DNA of 22,857 nt from RGIG250 sp045616885 (GTDB taxonomy: Bacteria > Bacillota > Negativicutes > Selenomonadales > Selenomonadaceae), in NCBI GenBank assembly GCA_045616885.1, contig JAZLHS010000121.1:1-22857 (forward strand), in the 5' to 3' direction. Below are positions 7,700 through 15,901 of the stretch, one piece after another. The notes below the pieces were generated by a model. The model was not told the DNA's origin and made no database searches. It was given only the letters and a program-made list of their open reading frames with translations. A program made the position numbers and the translations under genes. Position 1 is the first letter of the stretch, and every line of letters begins with the position of its first letter.

Positions 7700-9961
7700 T
7701 CAGCCCTCAGATTCTTTAATATATCGGCACAGAGCCTTTACCTGCGGCTGATTGGACAGTTCTTTAGGCACAAGTTCATTTGCTTTCAGAAGTTCGTATG
7801 CCGTTTGAATTTCCTTGACTGCAAGGCTACGGAGCTCCTGAATATCGCTGCTATGGATATCGTTGCCGGCAATAGATTTCGCAAGACCATAGCGAATTGC
7901 TTTGGAGAGGTTGGCAGCAGCCTGCCCGGAAACGGCCTCATAGTTTTTCAGAGCCAGCATGAGAAGAGGATTAGTAAGATTTTCGCCTGTCTTCTTTCCG
8001 TAGTAGACATATATGGGAGCAATTTCAGGTTGACGATTTATTAGAGGGAGCATAGTTCGGCAGAGCAGATGATAATCAGCTGTAGCGAAAAGGCCGTTCA
8101 GCAAGCCAATCGTATCGGCGGTACTCCACTTGTCCTGTTCCATCAGCCTCAGTATCAGGCGGAGGTATTCCTCCTTGCTCTCGACAGAAAAGGCACCCGA
8201 GCTGGTGGGAATGGTACCATAGACGGAGGCGGCGGCAGACCATCGCTCTGCCTTGTAAAACAGGCGGGCGACAGCAAGACGGTCAGCATCAGAGTCAACT
8301 ACAGGAGCTAGAAGAGCGAACTGCATAGCTGCATCGTCGGTTGCCCGCAGAGACACGGCATCTGCCAATTCACACCAAAAGGTACTGCATTCCTTTCGTA
8401 GTGGGGAGACAAGCAATGGCTCGATATCTCCCTTAACAAGTGTTTCGATAAGCAGGGAAAACGGTGGACAAAGCTGAGCGGCGGCAGTAGCCGCTTCTTC
8501 GTTTCTTTCGGCGGCAGCCAGCTCCAATGCTGTCAGGAATAACAGTTCCGTATTTTTCCTGGCCGCTTCGACACATTGCGGCAATGGTTTCACTGAAATA
8601 TTCATGGATGAAGTCTTCCACTCAACGGGTATATCGTTAATCTTCTGCTTTAACTTTACAGCCCCAAGGGAATCGGCGAAATCAAGATAGAATTGCTTAT
8701 CGACTGGGTTTTGCTTTATGGCAGGGATAGCAATATCCGTCAGAAAGTCTTCGCCGAGAATTTCTTCGGCGGCGGTGAGGTATTCGATGGTTTTCGGCCT
8801 CGATGAAAGTGCTGTCAGAATTTCCCGGCGGGCGACATCATTCTCGCCTAAGGCATGATGACATAAGGCGAGACGATAGTGAACATTTGGCGGCTCTTCC
8901 GCAAAGAAGCTGGCACTCGGATTGGCATTATTCCCTGTACCGTCAGCGAGTGACTGACAGTAAGCTTCATAGAGACTGAGTGAATTCTGCAAACTTTCCT
9001 TTGCCTGAGTATAGTCATTTGACAAAAGCTGCAGCTCGCCGAGAGTAGCAGCGAAGTCAGGCAGACTGGGGAATTTATTTGCCGCTTCCTCTGCAGCAGC
9101 AATCAGCTCCGCAAGAGGATATTTCAGCTTTTGCATACAGGTGAGACGAACACTATACATGTCACTGTCAGAGGCCCCTGCTGACAGCGGGGATACGATA
9201 GCCAACTCCGCGTAGTGCAGAGCGGATTTGTAATCTGCCAAACCGTGATAGCAATCGGCGAGATACCGATAGTGTCGTGGCACTTCGCCGTTAATGGCAA
9301 TGTCTGCCTGTAGAAGCTCTAAGTTTCTCCAGATTTTTTCTTTCACGCGATTGCTGGAGTAACCGGTATGTATAACTTCAATCTCCGGATGGATGACAGT
9401 CCGGGGATTTCTTTTTATTGTGTTTCCCTTGCTGTCGGTATCTATGAAATATAGCTGTTCGTGGATATTCCCATCATAGCGTAGCTGCGGGATATTGCGG
9501 AAAATTCGCACTGCTGTGAAGCGGTGGATTTCCCGGTTCCTTATGTATTTGTCATCGGCATCAATGTTTATGATGGTGACGGATATGGCCTCAGGTGCTG
9601 TGTCAGATTCTTCAGTATATGACTGCATAACCTGCATGAGTTTTTCTGCAGAGGCAGGTGTGATATGCTCATCGGCATCAAACATGGCAATCCATTGGCA
9701 GTTTTTGGCAATGGGATGTTTTGCGGCGACATTAAGTGCTTCATTTCTAGCGGCAGCAAAATCATCTGCCCAAGGAATTTCTGTCACGGTAGCACCGTTA
9801 TTTTCGGCAAGCACCTTTGTATCATCTGTACTGCCGGTGTCGGCTATGATTTGACAGCAAGAAAACTGACGGCAGGCATCCAGCCAGTCGACAATTTCTG
9901 CCGATTCGTTCTTGGCGATAGTGACGGCAACGATATTTGTTTTTGACTGTAAATTTGCCAT
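7700..9961 (-). CDS. Large GT2 glycosyltransferase with long TPR-like tail
   Basis: This 753-residue protein starts with a GT2 GT-A domain: VAVTIAKNE, ADTGSTDDT, an ADDFAAARNEAL stretch, and the DAD motif at residues 95-97. It is paralogous to the GT2 domain encoded at 5416-6987. The remaining roughly 550 residues are helical repeats, including a module at about 465-585 duplicated as the separate protein encoded at 6980-7618. It is the first gene of the leftward operon. Its ATG follows GAAAGG at a suitable distance, and the divergent plus-strand gene begins 136 nt away. A role in protein or surface glycosylation is inferred from the domain type and the GT41 neighbour. The acceptor and donor sugar cannot be read from the sequence. 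Confidence 0.88.
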   Translation of the reverse strand: MANLQSKTNIVAVTIAKNESAEIVDWLDACRQFSCCQIIADTGSTDDTKVLAENNGATVTEIPWADDFAAARNEALNVAAKHPIAKNCQWIAMFDADEHITPASAEKLMQVMQSYTEESDTAPEAISVTIINIDADDKYIRNREIHRFTAVRIFRNIPQLRYDGNIHEQLYFIDTDSKGNTIKRNPRTVIHPEIEVIHTGYSSNRVKEKIWRNLELLQADIAINGEVPRHYRYLADCYHGLADYKSALHYAELAIVSPLSAGASDSDMYSVRLTCMQKLKYPLAELIAAAEEAANKFPSLPDFAATLGELQLLSNDYTQAKESLQNSLSLYEAYCQSLADGTGNNANPSASFFAEEPPNVHYRLALCHHALGENDVARREILTALSSRPKTIEYLTAAEEILGEDFLTDIAIPAIKQNPVDKQFYLDFADSLGAVKLKQKINDIPVEWKTSSMNISVKPLPQCVEAARKNTELLFLTALELAAAERNEEAATAAAQLCPPFSLLIETLVKGDIEPLLVSPLRKECSTFWCELADAVSLRATDDAAMQFALLAPVVDSDADRLAVARLFYKAERWSAAASVYGTIPTSSGAFSVESKEEYLRLILRLMEQDKWSTADTIGLLNGLFATADYHLLCRTMLPLINRQPEIAPIYVYYGKKTGENLTNPLLMLALKNYEAVSGQAAANLSKAIRYGLAKSIAGNDIHSSDIQELRSLAVKEIQTAYELLKANELVPKELSNQPQVKALCRYIKESEG

Positions 9962-10040
9962 AAGGAAACCTTTCGTGTAAATCAGGAGTTAAGATTATTT
10001 TAACATATAATGAAAGGCAACGAAATGAAAAAAGAGTTAC

Positions 10041-10069
10041 TTGACAACATATAGAACAAACTTTAGAAT
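10041..10069 (+). promoter_or_regulatory. Sigma-70/A-type promoter for the nuclease-like gene
   Basis: A perfect TTGACA (10041-10046), a 17-nt spacer and TAGAAT (10064-10069) give a near-consensus housekeeping promoter about 28 nt before the ATG at 10098. It lies in the 136-nt divergent region 9962-10097, which otherwise shows only the upstream region of the leftward operon. Confidence 0.8.
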
Positions 10070-10097
10070 GTTATTAAAGCTTTAGATGGTTTTGTAA

Positions 10098-11018
10098 ATG
10101 TCGATATATTTACTAAGGGAGGTGAGCAACATAGTCAAAGAGAAAACGGCACGCACGGCATGGCATCCAGCTTTTGCTAGTGCAATGAGATTGGAGTTTC
10201 GCGACAACGAAAGTGATTTGATTTATGAAGTGGAGCATGTGCTGAATCAGCAGCCACTAAAGGTAGACTTCATCGTTATCAAGAAAAATGCAAATGTAAA
10301 GCTGGTCAACGAGATAGGTGAAATGTTCAGAGGACATAATCTGGTGGAGTTCAAATCGGAGGAGGATGCGCTGAATATAGATACAGTCTATAAGACTATG
10401 GGATATGCCTGCCTGTACAAAGCTTACGGGAGACCACCGCAAAGCGTTGGTAGAAATGATGTGACAGTAACATTAATCCGGCGAACGAAGCCACAGAAGC
10501 TCCTGAAAGAATTGCAGGATGACGGTGATGTGGTCAGACATGCCAAGCCAGGTATCTATAGGATTGATAGTGGATTCCAGTTTCCCTTGCAGATTATTGT
10601 CACCAAGGAATTGGATAGAGAAAGACTTCATTGGATAAGAACTGTAGCCAAAGGCCTGGATGCTGAGGAAATCAGACAGACAGTAGTGGCGGTAAAGAAG
10701 CTGGAGAAGGAATACGAAAAACAGTATGCAGATGATATTTTAGCGGTACTGACCAAAGAGAATGACGAAACGATACAGAAGATAAAGGAGGAAGACACCA
10801 TGTGTAAAGAATTGATGGATATTATGCGACCGGAGATAGATGCGGAAATAAAAACTGCGAAGGAAAGAGCAAAAAAGGAAGGCCGTGAGGAAGGTCGAGC
10901 AGAAGGCCGAGTAGCTATTTTGGCTGAATTGGTGCAGGATGGTATAGTGACAGTCGCAGAAGCGGCTAAGAAGATGGGATTGAGTGAGGCGGCTTTTAGG
11001 AAAATCGCTGTCCTGTGA
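10098..11018 (+). CDS. PD-(D/E)XK nuclease-like protein (Rpn/transposase-associated type)
   Basis: This 306-residue protein has a likely PD-(D/E)XK core: D57 in LKVDFIVI followed by E84-x-K86 in NLVEFKS. Its C-terminal charged tail (EGREEGRAEGR) is typical of Rpn-like or transposase-associated nuclease families of Firmicutes. Related proteins are often labelled hypothetical, so the biochemical activity is inferred. The start is uncertain. The ATG at 10098 has only a weak ribosome site, while a strong one (GGGAGGTGA, 10117-10125) lies inside the reading frame, 5 nt before an ATA codon at 10131. A dedicated strong promoter precedes the gene and a terminator follows at 11253-11299. It appears unrelated to the glycosylation genes on either side and may be selfish or accessory DNA. 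Confidence 0.72.
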   Translation: MSIYLLREVSNIVKEKTARTAWHPAFASAMRLEFRDNESDLIYEVEHVLNQQPLKVDFIVIKKNANVKLVNEIGEMFRGHNLVEFKSEEDALNIDTVYKTMGYACLYKAYGRPPQSVGRNDVTVTLIRRTKPQKLLKELQDDGDVVRHAKPGIYRIDSGFQFPLQIIVTKELDRERLHWIRTVAKGLDAEEIRQTVVAVKKLEKEYEKQYADDILAVLTKENDETIQKIKEEDTMCKELMDIMRPEIDAEIKTAKERAKKEGREEGRAEGRVAILAELVQDGIVTVAEAAKKMGLSEAAFRKIAVL

Positions 11019-11030
11019 GCGATTCGGTAA

Positions 11031-11234
11031 CGAATCCTGCAGAAGGACTTAGGCAATAAACCGGCAATCGTCATCGAGCTGAAGTGGAACAAGGACGCCG
11101 ATGCAGCTATCAGGCAGATAAAGGAAAAACGGTATGCAGGAGAACTGTCCGGCTATACGGATAAAATACTGCTGGTCGGAATAACCTACGATAAGGAAAC
11201 AAAGCACCATGAGTGCGTAATAGAGGAATACTAA
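11031..11234 (+). pseudogene. C-terminal remnant of a PD-(D/E)XK nuclease/AAA-ATPase-like gene
   Basis: An open frame from 11031 to the TAA at 11232-11234 has no start codon or ribosome site. It encodes the typical C-terminus of the DUF1703/PF08011-type family: KPAIVIELKWN, then AIRQIKEKRYA, then DKILLVGITYD. These proteins usually join an AAA-ATPase-like N-terminal region to this nuclease domain, and only about 65 codons remain here. An in-frame TAA at 11028-11030 closes it upstream. It is evidence of past insertion and decay at this site. Confidence 0.75.
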
Positions 11235-11252
11235 AAGAATATATTCAAAAGG

Positions 11253-11299
11253 GGCTGTAGCTTTGATGGAATGACATCAAATGCGACAGCCTTATTTTT
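11253..11299 (+). terminator. Rho-independent terminator
   Basis: A stem GGCTGT (11253-11258)/ACAGCC (11286-11291) encloses an inner stem TTTGATG/CATCAAA and is followed by TTATTTTT. It ends transcription of the nuclease-like gene and its trailing remnant before the sugar cluster. Confidence 0.85.
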
Positions 11300-11380
11300 G
11301 TACAGTCGGAAGATAAAAAGTTGTGTTTTTTTATTAGTGAATTGTTTAACTAGTGAGAACGTGGATTAAATAATAAGTGG

Positions 11381-11408
11381 TTTGGTGTAGGAAAATATGT
11401 GATATAAT
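11381..11408 (+). promoter_or_regulatory. Extended -10 promoter for the rfbF cluster
   Basis: TGATATAAT (11400-11408) is a perfect extended -10 element. A poor -35 (TTTGGT, 11381-11386) lies 16 nt upstream of TATAAT. It leaves a leader of about 100 nt before the rfbF ATG. The rest of 11300-11518 is AT-rich with no gene that I can see. Confidence 0.55.
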
Positions 11409-11518
11409 AAGAAAAAATGGCGAATATAAATCGGAATAATACTAAAGAAAAACAGAGAATCAAACGATAAAACTATAAAGTATTATTGCTATATTTAGAT
11501 TATAGAGGATGGATGTAC

Positions 11519-12301
11519 ATGAAGGTAGTACTGCTCGCTGGTGGTTTAGGTACCCGTATAATGGAAGAGTCTGAGGCAAGACCAAAGCCAATGGTCGAGA
11601 TAGGCGGTATGCCGATTCTTTGGCATATTATGAAAGAATACAGCCATTATGGCTTCAATGAATTCATCGTTTGTGCTGGTTATAAACAGCACATGATTAA
11701 AGAATGGTTTGCCGACTATTTTCTCCATACATCTGACATTACCTTTGACTTCACGCAGGATAACGACCACCGGATGATTATCCATGACCGTCATGCCGAG
11801 CCGTGGAAAGTCACCGTTGTCGATACCGGCGAGGGGACAATGACAGGCGGCCGCATAAAGCGGGTTGCCAAATATCTTGGCGATGAAACATTCATGATGA
11901 CCTATGGCGATGGTGTCTGTGATGTAAATATTGCTGAGTTGCTGAATTTCCACAAGAAACACGGTAAACTTGCTACCCTCACCACAGTGCGCCAGAAGCA
12001 GCAGAAAGGTGTAATCGATATAGCAGAAGACAACAGCGTCCGGTCATTCCGTGAGAAATCAATAGATGATGGTGCGCTGATAAATGCCGGATACATGGTA
12101 CTTGAGCCAAATGTGCTGAACTACATAAAAGGCGATGAAACTATATTTGAAGCAATGCCCTTGGAAAAACTGGCCGCTGATGACCAGCTGATGAGCTATC
12201 GACATGATGGCTTCTGGCAGTGTATGGACACATTAAGAGAGAAACAGCTGCTGGAAAAGATGTGGAAAACGGACAGAGCGCCGTGGAAGGTTTGGAGATA
12301 G
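11519..12301 (+). CDS. rfbF: Glucose-1-phosphate cytidylyltransferase
   Basis: The enzyme makes CDP-glucose from CTP and glucose-1-phosphate, the entry step to CDP-linked 3,6-dideoxy and branched sugars. The nucleotidyltransferase signature LAGGLGTR is at the N-terminus, followed by ARPKPMVEIGG (sugar-phosphate-binding Lys) and YGDGV (metal-binding Asp). The 260-residue length matches the family. I chose the ATG at 11519 because GAGGA lies 9 nt upstream and the product then begins MKVVLLAGG. The in-frame start at 11486 adds a non-family extension. The usual partner, CDP-glucose 4,6-dehydratase (rfbG/ddhB), does not follow and is absent from the window. Confidence 0.93.
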   Translation: MKVVLLAGGLGTRIMEESEARPKPMVEIGGMPILWHIMKEYSHYGFNEFIVCAGYKQHMIKEWFADYFLHTSDITFDFTQDNDHRMIIHDRHAEPWKVTVVDTGEGTMTGGRIKRVAKYLGDETFMMTYGDGVCDVNIAELLNFHKKHGKLATLTTVRQKQQKGVIDIAEDNSVRSFREKSIDDGALINAGYMVLEPNVLNYIKGDETIFEAMPLEKLAADDQLMSYRHDGFWQCMDTLREKQLLEKMWKTDRAPWKVWR

Positions 12302-12362
12302 ATTTGGTTGGTTGAACTATGTGAATGTTATAGTTGGGGTATAAAGGGGAGGAAAAAGCGTG

Positions 12363-13970
12363 ATGGCGGACATTAAACTATTAGACTGCACATTGAGGGA
12401 CGGAGCGTACATTGTAGATGGGAAGTTTGGTGAACCGGCAATTCGTGGTATCATTTCGAAGTTGAATGAGGCTGAGGTTGATGTCATTGAGTGTGGTTGG
12501 CTTAAAAATCAGGAATATGAGGCAGGCACCACCTACTATCATGTTCCCGGAGACCTTTGCCAATACCTCGGTAAAAAGAAAAAGAACACTATATATGTAG
12601 TCATGATAGACTGGGATCGCTATGATCTTGACTATCTGCCGGAGTATGATGGCTCCTCTATTGATGCGGTGCGTGTGGTATTTCCGCATGGAAAGCATAG
12701 AGAGGGCATTGAAGTAGCGAAGAGGATAAAACAAAAAGGTTATAAGGTGTTCCTGCAGGCTGCAAATACCTTAGCGTATAGTGATGAAGATCTGATTTTA
12801 TCGGCACAGGCAGTAAATGAGTTGTGTCCTGTTTCGTTGTCTGTGGTAGATACATTTGGCGCAATGTATTCTGATGATCTAGAGCGGATAGTAGCGATAC
12901 TTGATGAACGTTTGGACAGGAAGATAGGTCTCGGCTTCCATTCACACAACAATCAGCAGCTGTCTTTCGCCCTGTCTATGAAGTTTGTAGAGCTGTTGGA
13001 AAACAGCGGAAGACAGGTAATAGTTGACTCCAGTCTTTGCGGAATGGGACGTGGAGCTGGAAATGCCACTACTGAACTAATGGCAAACTATGTTAATTTA
13101 AAGCATGGCGGCAATTACGATATGAATGCAGTTATGGACGCAATAGACATGTACATGGAAGGCTTCAAGGCAAAATATACTTGGGGCTATTCCACCCCGT
13201 ATTTTATTGCCGGTATGTATCAGTGCCATGTAAATAATATTGCATATCTGTTGAAGAATCATCGGGCAAATTCTCATGATATGCGAAATGTTATTGATTC
13301 GCTGACGACAGAACAGCGCCGCAAATATGACTATGATCTGTTGGAAGAACGCTATATAGAAAATCAGAGCCGCAACGTAGACGATGAGGAAGCCTGTGAA
13401 ACAATCAAGGCTGTACTGGAAGGTCGAAAAGTGCTTTTGCTGGCACCCGGCAAATCTATAGACGAACAACAAGTTGAAATAAAAAGATATATTGAGCAAT
13501 ACAATCCGGTTGTTATCGGAGTCAATGCTATTAATGCAGCGTATAAATATGACTACATTTTTTTCGCTAACAGCGTGCGATATGAGTACGCCAAGCAAGC
13601 ATATTCAAAGCAGTTCAACGAAACGAAAAAAATGGTACTATCAAATATAAAGGTGCAGCCCGGTGAGTCTGAGCTGGTATTGAACTATACCAGAGCCATC
13701 AAGCGAGGCTGGGAACACTTTGATAATGCGGTGATATGCTGTCTCAGATTGCTGAATAGTTTGGACATTGAAGACATCATACTAGCAGGATTCGATGGCT
13801 TTAAGCATGCGTACAATGAGAGCTATTGTGATGCATCGTTGCCGTCTCTGAATGCAGAGGGCAAATGGGACGAGCTGAACGATGAGATAAAGGATATGTT
13901 TGCCGATGTTAAAAATAGCATTGGGCGAAAAAGGGAAATAACATTCTTGACGGAAAGCATATTTGAATAA
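12363..13970 (+). CDS. HMGL-like aldolase fused to an MptE/DUF115-like domain
   Basis: Residues 1-about 320 form a DRE-TIM metallolyase barrel of the 4-hydroxy-2-oxovalerate aldolase/isopropylmalate synthase type. LLDCTLRDG (Arg12, Asp13), the metal-binding H193-S-H195-N-N, and GMGRGAGNATTE are all present, so it should be active on a 2-oxoacid. From about residue 352 a separate domain begins (VLLLAPGKS, then VVIGVNA) that resembles the MptE-like/DUF115 nucleotide-binding fold. The ATG at 12363 was preferred over the overlapping GTG at 12360; both lie after GGGGAGG. It sits between rfbF and an acetolactate-synthase-like gene, with 24 nt to the latter. This suggests the two act together on a sugar-precursor carbon unit. 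The exact substrate is unknown. Confidence 0.8.
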   Translation: MADIKLLDCTLRDGAYIVDGKFGEPAIRGIISKLNEAEVDVIECGWLKNQEYEAGTTYYHVPGDLCQYLGKKKKNTIYVVMIDWDRYDLDYLPEYDGSSIDAVRVVFPHGKHREGIEVAKRIKQKGYKVFLQAANTLAYSDEDLILSAQAVNELCPVSLSVVDTFGAMYSDDLERIVAILDERLDRKIGLGFHSHNNQQLSFALSMKFVELLENSGRQVIVDSSLCGMGRGAGNATTELMANYVNLKHGGNYDMNAVMDAIDMYMEGFKAKYTWGYSTPYFIAGMYQCHVNNIAYLLKNHRANSHDMRNVIDSLTTEQRRKYDYDLLEERYIENQSRNVDDEEACETIKAVLEGRKVLLLAPGKSIDEQQVEIKRYIEQYNPVVIGVNAINAAYKYDYIFFANSVRYEYAKQAYSKQFNETKKMVLSNIKVQPGESELVLNYTRAIKRGWEHFDNAVICCLRLLNSLDIEDIILAGFDGFKHAYNESYCDASLPSLNAEGKWDELNDEIKDMFADVKNSIGRKREITFLTESIFE

Positions 13971-13994
13971 ATTATATTGCAGGGGCATACTAAC

Positions 13995-15791
13995 ATGATT
14001 AAAGTTTCGGATTATGTCATAAAAAGGCTGGAGGAAACCGGGGCAAAGCACATGTTCATGGTTCCAGGTGGCGGAGCTATGCATCTGAATGATTCGCTAG
14101 GCAAAAGTGAGAAAATTTCCTTTATTTGCTGCCAGAACGAACAGGGGGCGGCGATAGCAGCCGAAGCTTACGCCAGAGTGAATAATAATGTGGGACTATT
14201 GATGGTTACTACCGGCCCTGGCGGGACAAATGCCCTGACTGGTGTGGCAGGAGCATTTTTAGAATCTACTCTAGTTATCGTCATATCAGGACAGGTAAAA
14301 CGGCTTGATATGATTAGGAATCAGGGGCTTAGACAGCAGGGAATGCAGGAGCTTGACATCATATCTGTTGTTAAGCCGATTACAAAATATGCAGCCTTGG
14401 TTGATGAGCCGAACATGATTAAGTATCATATAGACAGGGCTTTTTATGAAGCCATGAACGGCAGAAAGGGTCCAGTCTGGCTTGATATTCCTTTGGATGT
14501 TCAGGCGACGGTGGTTGATGAGGAAGAATTGGCTGGGTATAAGCCGTTTGTTGTTCCAGAAGTTGACATTGACAGGACAGTGCTCAGGATAATCGACGAG
14601 CTGAACAAAGCAGAGCGTCCGGCTTTGCTGGCTGGTAACGGAATAAGACTGGCCGGTGCTATTGATGAGTTCTTGGAATTGAAAGATGTTCTGGGGATAC
14701 CTGTGCTTACAACTTGGAACGGAATAGATCTAATAGAAGAAACCGATACGTATTATTTTGGGCGTCCCGGCGGGCTTGGTCACCGGTACGCTAACTTTAT
14801 CCAGCAAAATTCAGATATGTTCATCAGCATCGGCGCAAGAATGAACCTTCTTCAGACAGGATACAATTTTGATGGCTTTGCCCGGGAAGCCGTTAGGGTA
14901 ATGGTCGATATTGATGAGCATGAGCTGCATAAAATCAATGTCCGCCCTGATATTGCGGTAAAATCAGATGCAAAGAGATTTATAAAAACGCTAATCAAAT
15001 ACAAAGAAAAAATCCAGCCAAAGGATAGGACTGCTTGGCTGGATTATGCCCAAAAAGTAAAACGGAAGTATCCATTGGTGAAAGATGAATACTGGCAACA
15101 AAAGGAGCTGGTCAATACATACTGCCTTATAGAAACAATATCCGAGCAGATGACTGAACGGGATATATATGTTTCTGGCAGCTCCGGAAGCTGTATAGAT
15201 ATCTCGATGCAAGGGTTCAAGGTAAAGAAGGGGCAGCGAGTATTCTGCACAAAAGGACTAGCATCTATGGGTTACGGTTTGCCATCAGCTATAGGAGCCT
15301 GCTTGGCGGGAGAAGGCCGGCGAACGGTCGGGGTAAATGGTGACGGCGGCTTCGTAATGAATATACAGGAGCTGGAAACAATTCATCGTCTGAACCTGCC
15401 TATAAAGATATTTGTCCTGTGCAATAATGGGTACGGTGCTATTCAGGCAACCCAAACTAATATATTTAATAAACATTTTGTTGCTTGTAACAATGTATCA
15501 GGGTTATCACTGCCCGATGTTGGAAAGATTGCCGAGGCCTACGGTATAAAAACAGAGACTATTTCTCATAACAGTGAGTTAAAAGAAATGGTCGCCAAGG
15601 TGTTGGAATATAGCGGACCGGTAATCTGTAAGGTCAATACTCCTATTGAGCTGACGGCAATGCCGAAGCAGGTTTCCTACAAACGCAGTGACGGACAAAT
15701 GGAGTCTAAACCGCTGGAATACATGAATCCTCCTTTGGAGCAGGAAGAGTTTGAAAGCAATATGCTGATACCTTTGTTTCAAGAGCATTGA
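13995..15791 (+). CDS. Thiamine-diphosphate-dependent, acetolactate-synthase-like enzyme
   Basis: This 598-residue protein has the full three-domain layout of the acetolactate synthase family. The catalytic Glu is E49 in QNEQGAAIAAEAYAR, TTGPGGTNALTG follows, and the ThDP/Mg motif runs from G449-D450-G451 to N477-N478 with the usual 30-residue spacing. In a CDP-sugar cluster the closest functional precedent is YerE of Yersinia, which adds a two-carbon unit from pyruvate to a CDP-4-keto-sugar to make a branched sugar. Valine/isoleucine biosynthesis is unlikely because no regulatory subunit, ilvC or ilvD is nearby. The ATG at 13995, with AGGGG 9 nt upstream, was chosen over an in-frame TTG at 13977. 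No gene lies in the following 110 nt. Confidence 0.85.
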   Translation: MIKVSDYVIKRLEETGAKHMFMVPGGGAMHLNDSLGKSEKISFICCQNEQGAAIAAEAYARVNNNVGLLMVTTGPGGTNALTGVAGAFLESTLVIVISGQVKRLDMIRNQGLRQQGMQELDIISVVKPITKYAALVDEPNMIKYHIDRAFYEAMNGRKGPVWLDIPLDVQATVVDEEELAGYKPFVVPEVDIDRTVLRIIDELNKAERPALLAGNGIRLAGAIDEFLELKDVLGIPVLTTWNGIDLIEETDTYYFGRPGGLGHRYANFIQQNSDMFISIGARMNLLQTGYNFDGFAREAVRVMVDIDEHELHKINVRPDIAVKSDAKRFIKTLIKYKEKIQPKDRTAWLDYAQKVKRKYPLVKDEYWQQKELVNTYCLIETISEQMTERDIYVSGSSGSCIDISMQGFKVKKGQRVFCTKGLASMGYGLPSAIGACLAGEGRRTVGVNGDGGFVMNIQELETIHRLNLPIKIFVLCNNGYGAIQATQTNIFNKHFVACNNVSGLSLPDVGKIAEAYGIKTETISHNSELKEMVAKVLEYSGPVICKVNTPIELTAMPKQVSYKRSDGQMESKPLEYMNPPLEQEEFESNMLIPLFQEH

Positions 15792-15901
15792 AATAAGTTG
15801 TTACGAGGGATTATTGTAATCATGGGTAATTACATTCAAAGATAAAGAGAAAATTCAGAGGAGAAATCTTCAGCAGATGGGGTTAAGAGAGAAGGACTAG
15901 A

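Noticed and set aside
9962..10040. Possible minus-strand promoter for the leftward operon (TTGCCT with TAATCT, or TATATG further upstream)
   Set aside because: No pair of boxes has both good matches and correct spacing. A promoter must exist in this region, but I cannot place it.
10628..11092. 154-codon open frame on the minus strand opposite the nuclease-like gene
   Set aside because: It lies antisense to a gene with clear family motifs, is rich in Ser/Phe/Ile as antisense frames of Lys/Glu-rich genes are, and has no ribosome site that I can support.
13098..13598. 166-codon open frame on the minus strand within the aldolase gene
   Set aside because: It is antisense to conserved aldolase and MptE-like coding sequence, with no recognisable family and no context on that strand.
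13995..15791. Annotation as ilvB (valine/isoleucine acetolactate synthase)
   Set aside because: Sequence motifs fit the superfamily, but no small subunit or other branched-chain amino acid genes are nearby and the setting is a CDP-sugar cluster.
15792..15901. Inverted repeat TGTAAT/ATTACA (15815-15834) in the gap before the SDR gene
   Set aside because: The stem is only six pairs, AT-rich and without a T-run, so it is neither a convincing terminator nor an operator. I see no gene in this 110-nt gap.
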